This document shows, one piece after another, positions 15,815-25,100 of a stretch of DNA of 45,830 nt (positions are counted from its first letter, which is position 1; each line of letters opens with the position of its first letter). Position numbers and translations under genes: made by a program. The notes under the pieces were generated by a model. That model did no database searches. It worked only from the letters and a program-made list of their open reading frames with translations, and had not been told where the DNA came from. This stretch comes from Candidatus Rifleibacteriota bacterium (GTDB lineage: Bacteria > Muiribacteriota > UBA6191 > JACPRK01 > JACQZM01): positions 1 to 45,830 of the forward strand of contig JACQZM010000074.1 of NCBI GenBank assembly GCA_016213885.1. The letters run 5' to 3'.

Positions 15815-15910
15815 CGGAGCGACCTGTCCAGAACGAACTCCGCTCCCAGCTCCCGGACCGAACAGGAAGAAGCTCTCTCGAGCCTCGAGCGGGAGGAGCC
15901 TGTCATACAT
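15815..15910 (-). pseudogene. N-terminal fragment of a DUF4143-type AAA ATPase
   Basis: The minus strand reads MYDRLLPLEARESFFLFGP from an ATG at 15910, which is the usual opening of DUF4143-associated ATPases (normally continuing RGTGKST). After FGP the Walker A sequence is lost and the frame runs into unrelated sequence. It is a remnant of a once complete gene. Confidence 0.5.
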
Positions 15911-16114
15911 GATTCCATTCTGCCGTGCCCATTGGAAGAAGCAACTCCGTTTCACAGTCTCTCGGATGCTCGGGGAAACCTGCCAGGCTTCCTTCCTGAA
16001 GGCCAGAGGGCCACTCTCCTGTTGCATCGGAGCCGTCGTACCGGCATCATAGGGGGCCCGGTCGATCGGGGCGTTCCGGATGGCTCCGGCCGCCCGACAA
16101 CCGCCGGGGTCGAT

Positions 16115-16717
16115 ATGGCCAATGCGCTCAAGTCGACGCTGCTCAACCTGGTGGGCCTGATCGACTTCTCCACCACCGGCACCGTGTCGTTCGACGGCCA
16201 GTGCGTGTCGTCGTTCACCGACGACCAGCTCTCGACGATCCGCAACACCCGGATCGGCTTCATCTTCCAGGGGTTCAACCTGATACCGGTGCTGACGGCG
16301 CTGGAGAACGTGATGCTGCCGCTCCACGTGATGGGCGTCGCCGGCCCATCGGCGATGGCCCGGGCGCTGGCGATCCTCGACGAGCTGGGTCTCGCCACCC
16401 ACCTGTCCCACCGCCCCCACAAGCTCTCGGGCGGCCAGCAGCAGCGGGTGGCGATCGCCCGCGCCCTGGTCACGCAGCCTCTCCTGGTGATCGCCGACGA
16501 GCCCACGGCCAACCTGGACTCCGCCACGGCGCGGACGATCATCGACCTGATGCGAGAGGTGAACCTGCGGCACGGGACCACGTTCCTGTTCTCCACCCAC
16601 GACCAGCGTCTGCTCGACCGGGTGACGCGCCGGGTCCACCTGGAAGACGGACGGGTCGTCGGGTCGGAAGCGACGGCGGGCGAGGCCGACCCCCCGGCCC
16701 GAACCGCGCCGAGCTGA
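16115..16717 (+). pseudogene. Truncated LolD/MacB-type ABC transporter ATPase
   Basis: About 200 residues match the LolD/MacB family from just inside Walker A to the C-terminus. LKSTLLNLVGLI is followed by a Q-loop region (FIFQGFNLIPVL), the signature LSGGQQQRVAIARAL, Walker B LLVIADEPTANLD and the H-loop STHDQ. The first 30-40 residues are missing and the P-loop GSGKST has become ALKST, so ATP binding should be abolished. No permease gene lies next to it. The frame is open upstream but the sequence there is not family-like. A decaying gene is the simplest reading. Confidence 0.75.
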
Positions 16718-16876
16718 TCGCGGATCGAGCTCCCTCTCATCCGAGGAACATCTCTGGATGCGGCTCCCAATCGACCGCCCCGCGAGAAGTGTCTCGACGA
16801 CGTTCTTTTCTTCTATGATCGTGACTCGTCGATCGTCGACATAGACGACAGCCCCTGAGGACACGCTGGAGGCGCG

Positions 16877-17062
16877 ATGAGCGATCGGACCGCCGAGCTT
16901 GGTGAACAGGTCAGGGCTGCACTCCTCAGGTTCCAGGGGCCACTGATCCGGTATGCCGTCCGCATCACGCAGGATCTTGAGAGTCCGCTGGGGCGCGGCT
17001 CCCGCAGGGGCCGCTGCGCCTCGAGGTCGGTCCTGAGTCCCCGGGGCGCCGACCGATCTTGA
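16877..17062 (+). pseudogene. Truncated sigma-70 family (ECF-like) RNA polymerase sigma factor
   Basis: An ATG with GGAGG at 16869-16873 opens a 61-codon frame. Its first 36 residues (ELGEQVRAALLRFQGPLI, then RYAVRITQDLE) look like the start of sigma region 2 in an ECF sigma factor. The expected continuation (ARDVVQDTF-type) is replaced by Arg/Gly/Ser-rich non-coding sequence. Start signals are intact, the body is deleted. Other small proteins cannot be excluded. Confidence 0.5.
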
Positions 17063-17129
17063 GCCGAGGAGGCCCCTGCGAAACCTGCTCGCCTCCGGGG
17101 ACATTCTCCGCGCGGGGTGGACACTCATT

Positions 17130-17147
17130 ATACTAGTATACTAGTAT
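17130..17147. promoter_or_regulatory. AT-rich perfect palindrome, operator/promoter-like
   Basis: ATACTAGTATACTAGTAT is an 18-bp perfect palindrome made of two TACTAGTA half-repeats, followed by a third partial unit (TGATACTA, 17147-17154). It is the most AT-rich spot in the window and contains TATACT-type -10 hexamers on both strands. It sits between gene remnants. It may be the operator of a lost regulator or a promoter. Confidence 0.5.
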
Positions 17148-17245
17148 GATACTATTTTCGTGAGTGTCTGTCGCCAAGAGACCCACTCGGGAGACAGGCA
17201 CCCCGGCTCGCGACCGATCCTGCAAATCGTACGATGCGATCGTAG

Positions 17246-17707
17246 AATTTCGCCAAGTGGCTCGAGAGACGGATCGAACCGCTGATCAGACGCCGGGCGC
17301 GGGAACGCCCGGTCGTCGTGGTGACCGGCGCCCGTCAGACCGGGAAGACCAGCCTCGTCCGGCGGCTGTTCCCGGACCTCGAGCTGGTGACTCTCGATCT
17401 GCCCGGCGAGGCAGAGCAAGCTGAACGGGACCCCAGGGCGTTCCTGGCACGACACCGCCCGCCGCCGGTGATCGATGAAGTCCAGTACGCTCCGGGGCTG
17501 TTCCGCCACCTGAAGGCCTGCGTCGACAGCCACCGTGACGCGAACGGGCTGTTCATGCTCACGGGCTCGCAGAAGCTCGGTCTGATGCCGTCGGTCTTTG
17601 AGTCCCTCGCCGGTCGAGCCGACATCGTGGAGCTCGAGACTCTCTCGTGGGCCGAGGTTCATCGCGCGAGGCCCGATCTGTCGGTCGAGCTGCCCGAGGA
17701 CTGGTAG
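17246..17707 (+). pseudogene. Truncated AAA ATPase (DUF4143 family)
   Basis: After an in-frame TAG at 17243 the frame reads FAKWLERRIEPLIRRRARER, then a good Walker A (GARQTGKTSLVRRLF), Walker B-like VIDEVQYAPGLF and sensor LTGSQKLGLM. It stops at 17707 soon after LETLSWAEV, about 150 residues in, where the family normally continues for another 200-250 residues with the DUF4143 domain. No ATG precedes it in frame; a GTG at 17318 would cut Walker A's leading strand. It is a two-ended truncation. Confidence 0.65.
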
Positions 17708-17715
17708 GCCTCGCC

Positions 17716-17741
17716 CGGGCGGGTCTCTCGACCCGTCGCCC
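17716..17741. terminator. Candidate bidirectional terminator hairpin
   Basis: GGGTC and GACCC flank a TCTC loop and the stem can extend with GGG/CCC pairs after a small bulge. It fills the gap between a + strand remnant and the end of the - strand flippase gene. There is no long T-run. Confidence 0.35.
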
Positions 17742-17743
17742 GG

Positions 17744-19159
17744 TCATCGAGCCAGCAGCGGCCTCAGACCACGCCAGCCGACCAGGGCCAGCGGCGCGAG
17801 CGCGATGAGCTCCGCGGCTTCACGACCCATGCCGGGCCACGGCACCGCCAGGACCAGCAGCCCGGTCGCGGTCGCCGCCGCCGTCTCCAGGGTCGATCGA
17901 CCGCCGAACAGACCGAATCCCAGCTGGCACGACGCGATGGACGAGACGGCGACCAGCGCCTTGGTCACGACCACGGCGGCCACCGCCCCTGCAAGGGGGC
18001 TGGCCGGTATGAGAACGTGGCAGGCGATCAGGTTCGCCACGAGACCGACGGCGTGGAACGCAAGGAGCCGCCCGGAGCGTCCCGTGGCGATCATCAGGTA
18101 CCCCGCCAGGTTGTGGGTGAACCCCAGGACGATGCAGACGGACAGCCCTCGGAGCACCGCCACGGCCGGGCCGTATCCCGCGCCGTAGAGAAGCGCGATG
18201 ATGCGGTCGCTCTCGAGGTAGAGCGCCCCGGCCAGCAGGAGCGCCGTCGGAAGGAGCGCCCCGGCGGCCGTGCGGGCCCGGTCCACGAAGGCGGCCCGGT
18301 CCTGGCGCCATAGCACCAGGAACACCGGGAACAGGGTGCCGCGGATCAAGAGCTCCGACACCAGCCCGGAGATCCCGTCGACCAGCAGCCAGGCGACGCC
18401 GTACTGGGCCAGCACCTTCTCCCCGGCCACGTCCTGGAGGGTGATGATGTTCAGACGGTTGTACAGCATGGTCACCGCGGCCATCACCGTGAAGATCAGC
18501 CCGCCGCGCCAGGTGAGCCAGACCCGGGTCAGATCCCATGACCGCCGGTCCGGGACGACGCTGCGGATCGCCGAAAGGCACGAGCCGGTCAGGTTGACCG
18601 CGGCTTCAAGCAACTTGAACAGGGCCACCACCGCCGAGGAGAGCCCCAGGAAAAGCGCTCCGAACCCGAAGAGGAAGCCTCCGGTCGCGGCGGCGCAGCG
18701 GATGGCGCCCTCGGTCCGCTGGCGATTCATGATCTCCAGCGCCACGAAGAACGAGCTGGCCAGGGCCTCGAGCCCCACGGCCAGGCCCACGCCCCAGATG
18801 ACCAGGCACAGCGACGGGGAGTAGCCCCGGATCAGCGTGAACCCGACGAGCCCCAGCCAGGACAGGGCCAGGAGCGCCCCCTTCAGCAGCGTGACCTGCC
18901 TGAGCAGAGACGAGACCGCCTCGCGGCCGGCCAGCAGCGTGCCGAGGTGCTGGTTCAGACCGAGCTCCGTCACGAACTGGACGATGGAGCCCAGGCTGAG
19001 CGCCAGGAAGACCTCCCCGTACGTCGACGGCCGGGTCCGGGCCAGATAGATGAAGAACGCGGTCTGGAGAAGCTCCCGGAACCCGAACGCGCCGGCGAGG
19101 TAGCCGAACCGGGAGAGCACCCCTGGCGGCCGCGGCGACGTGTAGGGGTGGGAGATCAT
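17744..19159 (-). CDS. Wzx/MATE-like lipid or polysaccharide flippase
   Basis: This 471-residue integral membrane protein has about 12-14 hydrophobic helices spread along its length, starting at FGYLAGAFGFRELL. It is typical in size and layout of the polysaccharide biosynthesis (Wzx, MOP superfamily) flippases, including a conserved GYGPAVAVLRGL region before the last helices. It probably moves a lipid-linked sugar or glycolipid across the inner membrane. It starts 37 bases after the HR-PKS stop, last in the - strand operon. The ATG at 19159 is the first in frame outside the PKS coding region. Its cargo is likely the glycosylated product of this cluster (inference). Confidence 0.82.
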   Translation of the reverse strand: MISHPYTSPRPPGVLSRFGYLAGAFGFRELLQTAFFIYLARTRPSTYGEVFLALSLGSIVQFVTELGLNQHLGTLLAGREAVSSLLRQVTLLKGALLALSWLGLVGFTLIRGYSPSLCLVIWGVGLAVGLEALASSFFVALEIMNRQRTEGAIRCAAATGGFLFGFGALFLGLSSAVVALFKLLEAAVNLTGSCLSAIRSVVPDRRSWDLTRVWLTWRGGLIFTVMAAVTMLYNRLNIITLQDVAGEKVLAQYGVAWLLVDGISGLVSELLIRGTLFPVFLVLWRQDRAAFVDRARTAAGALLPTALLLAGALYLESDRIIALLYGAGYGPAVAVLRGLSVCIVLGFTHNLAGYLMIATGRSGRLLAFHAVGLVANLIACHVLIPASPLAGAVAAVVVTKALVAVSSIASCQLGFGLFGGRSTLETAAATATGLLVLAVPWPGMGREAAELIALAPLALVGWRGLRPLLAR

Positions 19160-19196
19160 CGGATGGGGCCCGTGGACCGCGGCCGGCGCCAGGCTG

Positions 19197-22100
19197 CTAC
19201 AGCAGGCGCTCCCCCCCGTCCCGGGCCTCGCGGACGGTCCGGAGGACCGATTGGACCCCGTCCTGGTCCATGGACACGCCGTGCTTCGCGAGCGTCGCCG
19301 CCACCTCGTCGACGGCGGCGCTGGACCGGTCGCCCCCGGCGGCCGCGGGCGCATCGAACCGCCGCGCCAGGGCGCCGGCCAGATCGGCGATGGAGGTCCA
19401 CGGGTTGATCGCCGTGCGGGGCAGGCTCGTCTGGAGCTCTTTCTCGAGCGCGACGTGGAGCTCCACGGCCATCAGCGAGTCGAGCCCCATCTCCATGGTC
19501 GGACGGTCCACGTCGATCCGCTCGATCGGCCACTGCATGACCTGGCTCACCGTGCGCTTCAGCAGATCGATCAGCGCGGCGAGCCGTTCCTCCGGGCCCA
19601 GGCCGGCGACCCGCCGGGCGAACGGCTCCCCCGGGGTCGAGGAGGCCCGGTCCGACGGGGCTCCACCGACCAGCTCCGAGAACTTGGGGGCACCGGCCGC
19701 CGGGAGGAAGGAGACGAGCTGCCGCCAGTCCTGGCGGGTGGCCGCGACGTGGGCGCGGCCGGCGGGGACGAGCTCGTCCAGCAGGTCCAGCGCTTCGTTC
19801 GCCGTGAGGCCCGGGTCGCCCATGCGCTCCTTGAGATGCCGCTTGAGCTCCGGGTCCTTGGCCACCACGCCCACGTCGGAGATCGCCCCCCAGGAGACGG
19901 TCAGCGCGGGAAGCCCCTGCCGGCGCCGCTCGTGGGCCAGCGCCTCGAGACAGGCGTTGGCCGCCACGTAGCTGGCCTGGCCCGGGTTGCCGAACAGCGT
20001 CGTGGTGGACGAGTACATGACGAAGAAATCGAGCTCGTACCCCAGAGTCAGCTGGTGGAGGTTCGAACCGCCCAGGACCTTGGGGGCCAGCACCTCGAGG
20101 ATCCGCCGGCCGGTCAGGTTCCGGACGATCCCGTCGTCCAGCACCATGGCCGCGTGCACCACGCCCTTGAGCCGTGGCAGAGCCGCGCCGCACTGGCCCA
20201 GCACCCGGGCCACCTGGGCCCGGTCCGCCACGTCCGCGCAGGCCACGTGGACCGCCACGCCCCGGGCCGCCAGCGACGCCAGCACCTCCCGGGCCTCGTC
20301 GGTATGGACGCCCCGGCGCCCCATCAGGATCAGGGTCCGCGCCCCCCGTTGTACGAGCCACTGGGCGGTCTTGAGCCCCAGGCCGCTCAGCCCCCCGGTG
20401 ACCAGGTAGCTGCCGTGTGGGTCGACCTCGATCGGCGATGCCGGCACCTCCGGAGGCGCGGTCCGCACCCCGGCTCCGTCCATGGAGACCACTATCTTGC
20501 CCAGGTGCTTCGACAGCTGCATGTGCCGGAACGCCTCCACCGCCTGGGCCTGGGGGAACGCGCGGTGCACCAGCGGCCGGAGCGCCTCCCGCTCGATCAG
20601 CCCCATCAGCTCCGCGAACAGCCGCCTTCCCAGGGCGCGCTGCCCGGTCATCACCTGGTCGACGTCCACGGCGAAGTACGACACGTTCTGCCGGAGCGGC
20701 TTGAGCCCGATCCTGGTGTCGGCGTAGAGATCCCGCTTGCCCAGCTCGACGAACCGGCCGAACGGTTTCAGCAGACTCAGGTTCCTGCGGATCGCCTCGC
20801 CGGCCAGGGAGTTCAGCACCACGTCGACCCCCTCCCCGCCCGTCGCCTCCAGGATCTGGTCGGCGAACGAGAGGCTCCTGGAGTCGTACACCCGGTCGAC
20901 CCCGAGGAGCCGGAGGAACTCCCGCTTCTCCTCGGAGCCGGCGGTGGCGTGGATCTCGGCGGCGACCAGGCCGGCGTACTGGATGGCCGCAAGGCCCACG
21001 CCTCCGGCGCCGCCGTGGATCAGCACCCGCTCGCCGGGCTGGAGCCTGGCGAGGTGCTTCAACGAGTAGTAGGCCGTGAAGAACGCCGCGGGAACCGTCG
21101 CGGCCTCCTCGAACGTCAGCGAGGCGGGGATCCTCGCCACGGCTCCCGCATCGGTGACGACGAACCGGGCGAAGCACTGAGGACCGAACCCCACCACGGG
21201 GTCGCCCTGGGCGAGCTCCGACACGCCCGGGCCGACCCGGGTCACCACGCCGGCGCACTCGAGCCCCAGCGTCGGGCCGGCCAGGCCGCCCTCCAGCGCC
21301 GCGTCCGGCAGCAGCCCCATGGCCCACATCACGTCGCGGAAGTTCAGACCGGTGGCCCTCACCTCGATCTCCACCTGCCCCGGCCCGGGGGCCGGCCTGG
21401 ACGATCGGGACCAGGTCAGGTGGCTGAACGGTCCCGGCGTGACGAAACCGAGACGGACGTTCTCGGCCGGGCCGACCGGGTCCGAGGCCTCGCCGGACGC
21501 GGCGCCGGACCGCGGGTCGGTCACGGGGGCGATGCGGTGCACGTGCCGGGTCGATTCGCCCAGGAGCACCTCGTCCTCCGGCCCCGGGTCGAGCACCTCC
21601 ACGGCGAGCCGCGAGGCCAGCCGGTCCAGGTCGTCACCCTGGAGGTCCACCAGGGTGACCGCGAGCTCCGGGTACTCGTTGGCCAGCACCCGCCCCAGCC
21701 CCCAGAGCCCGGCCTGGCCGGGCAGGATCGCATCCCGCCTCGTGCCGTTCACCGATCCGACGGAGCCGACCGCGCGACCGGTGACCAGCACCAGGCGGGG
21801 CCGGCAGGAGTCGCCGGCCCTCTCGAGCGCCTGGGCCAGGTGCACGACGCTGACGAGCCGCCGCTCGGCCAGGTCCACCAGCGCCGCCGGGTCGGAGTCC
21901 TCGGAGAGCTCGAACCCCATCAGATGAACGATCGCCCGGAGGTTCGCCCCCCCGTCGAGCTCGGTCAGCAGCCTGGCGAAGTCGGTCGGTGACGACGGCG
22001 CCAGGCCGAACGTCTGCTCGTCGAGCCTCTCGAACGCCTCGCCGGCCCGGGCGAAGAAGACGGTCTGGCCGCTCCTGGAGAGCGCCGCGGCCAGCCTCGA

Positions 22101-25100
22101 GGCGAGCTCCCGGGACGGCCCGGAAGCGTCTTCCGTGATGAGCCAGCGCCGCGGCGACGGCACCGGGTCTGAGCCGGTCCGGGGGGCGGTCGCCGCGGGC
22201 CCGTCCCCCTGGAGCTTCCGGCCCGAGACGACGAAAGAGCCGGAGCCGCCGGGCCCCTGGGCCTCGCCCACGGTGCGGACCTGCTCGAACCCGCACTCGC
22301 CGAGGGCGGCGGCCCAGCTCTCCCGCCCGAACCGGCGGGAGACCGGCCCGGCGGCATCGCGAGCCCACCAGTCCGGGTCCGGGCCGAACACGAAATCGTG
22401 CCACCGATCGGGCCCCTGCTCGCCCACCAGGAGCGCCCCGCCCCGGGCGAGGAGCGTCCTCGCCAGCCTCAGCGCTCCGGCCACGTCGCCTGACCGGTGG
22501 AGCACGTCGGCCGCCACGATCACGTCGAACGACGAGGCGTCGAGCCGCTGGTCCTGGGGCGATTTCCGGGGATCGAACAGCGCCACGGTGACGCCCCGGA
22601 GCGCCCCGGCCGACAGCTCGAGCGCCGGCAGCACCCGGTCGTCCTCGGCGGTCAGAACGTATTCGAGAGCGGTCCCGTCGGCCTGGCCGGCGACCAGCGA
22701 CGCGAGCCGGACCGACCGGGCGCCGAGCTCGAGCACCCTGAGCTTCCGCTCCCGGGGCCACCGGCGGGCGATCTCCAGCATCGTCTGGGCCAGGGCGCCG
22801 GAGAGGATCGTCGCCGCCGGCGCCAGATCGACGAGGTGCTCGAACGTGCCGCTGCCGGGCTCCCGGGGCACCAGGGCGTGAGATTCCATCTCGCCGCGGA
22901 GGATGGGCACGAGATGGCTGGCCACGCGCCCCAGCAGCAGCCCCTCCACCGAGTGAGCCGGGTGATCGGCCACGAGCCTCCGCCAGATCGCCGTCGCCCC
23001 GGGCAGGTCGGGCTCCACGGCCAGGGTCCACCGGCCGTCGGTGCACGCCGCCAGGCCGTCCTGCTCCAGCCACCGGAAGATCGCCTGGACGAACCGCCGG
23101 TGGCGCTCGTCGAGCCGCCCCTCCCGGATCACCTCGTCCAGGGACAGCGGCCGGGTCCACGACCAGTTCGCCCGGAGCGCCTCCAGGCAGAAGCCGGCGA
23201 TCGCCGCGCGCGCCAGCGGCGCCCCGTTCTCGTGGAACGCCGGCCGAGCGAACCGGACCGAATCTCGATCGACCCGGGCCTGCACCGCCGGCTCCACCAC
23301 GGCCAGGTCGGGCACGCTCGAGCGATAGTCCTGGTCGTAGCGCTGCGCCGGCCGGGCCGCCACCTCGAACAGCCCGGGCCGCCTCGGCCCGGGCGCCAAG
23401 AGGTCGGTCCGCTGGAGCCGGCACCCGATCAGCTCGACCTGGACCCTCCCTTCCCGGTCGAGGAGCCAGAAAGAGACCACCAGGGAGCGGTCGCCGACCC
23501 GGTCGAGCCGGGTGAGACAGAGCGCCGGTCTCGCCTCGCCGCCCGGCCGGGTCCCGTCGGCCGGGGCGTGCCGCACGATCCGGGAGAACCCCACCGGGAC
23601 GTGGGCGAACGACCGCTGCTGGACGTGGTGGCAGGCCAGGTCGATGAACACCTGGAGCGCCGCGTCCAGGACCACCGGGTGCACCAGGTAGCCCTCGCCA
23701 TCGATCGGCGGCCCCGGAGGGTCGCCGATCCATCCCCACGCTTCCCGACCGTCGACCCGGACCGATCGGACCCCCTGGAAGGCCGGGCCGTAGTTCATGC
23801 CCAGGGACCGGGCGATCGCCTGGTGCTCCTCGCCGGAAATGACCGGCCGGTCATCCGGTCCGGGGACCTCCATCCGGGGCCGGGTGGTCCCGGCCGGAAG
23901 GGCGGTCAGCCGACCCGTGACGTGCTGGACCCAGGGCTGGTCCGCCAGCCGATCGCGGCTCTCGATGGCGAACCGCCCGTCGTCGGCCGAGAGGGAGAAC
24001 CGCGCCACCCGCGTGCGCTCGGGCTCCAGGATCATGGGGCTGTGGATCTCGAGCCCGGCGATCTCCTGGCCGGCGGCGCCGGTGTGGCGGGCGCAGGCGG
24101 CCAGCGCCATCTCGATGTACGCCGCGGCCGGGAAGACGACGTTCTCGCCGAGCCGGTGATCCGACAGGTACCCGAACAGCCGCCGGTCGATCCGGCTCTC
24201 CCACACCAGCTGATCGGCCCCGGCCCGGTATCCGAGGAGCGGATGGTCGGAGCGCCTGCGGGTGGCGTTCAGGTCCTCTCTCGACGGGGTGTACCAGTGG
24301 TGCTCCCGCTGCCAGGGGTAGGTGGGCAGGGCCCGGAACCGGCGCTGCTCCCGGAAGTGGACCCGACGGTCCACGGCGTCGGCCACGATGTGGAGCAGCG
24401 CCTGGGCGGACTCGAGCTGCTCGACTCCGGGCAGCTCCCTGGTCAAGAGGCCCGACGAGTGGCCCTGTACCGATCTCTCCTTGAGAGCATCCCGCGCGTA
24501 GGCGACGAGGATCGGGTGCGGCCCCACCTCCAGGAACAGGTTGAACCCGTCGTCGATGAGATGGGCCAGCGCCGGGCCGAACAGCACCGGCTTCCGGGCG
24601 TTGTCCCACCAGTACGCCGGGCCGAGGGCGTCGGGTCCGATCGGCGTGCCGGTCACGGAGGAGACCATGGGAACCGCCATGGGACCCGGCTCGAGCGCTC
24701 CGATCCAGGCCAGCAGGTCGTCCCGGATCGGGTCGAGCACCTGGTGATGGAAGGCGTAGTCCAGGCCGAGGATCCGGAAGAAGACGCCGGACGGCTCCAG
24801 GCGCCGCTCCAGATCCTGGAGGGCCGCCAGCGGCCCCGCCAGGGTCACCGCGGCGGGGCTGTTGATGCAGGCCAGCTCCACCGCCCCGTCGTAGCGGCGG
24901 ATCTCGTCGCCGGCCTGCCGGGCCGACATCCCGACGGCGGCCATGCGCCCCTGGCCGCGGGTCAGCTCCTGGGCCCGGCTGCGGGCGTCGATCAGGGCGG
25001 CCGCCTGGTCCAGGGAGAGGGCGCCGCTGGCCCAGGCCGCGGCCACCTCTCCGACGCTGTGTCCCAGCACCGCCTCGGGCTCGACCTTCCACGACCGGAG

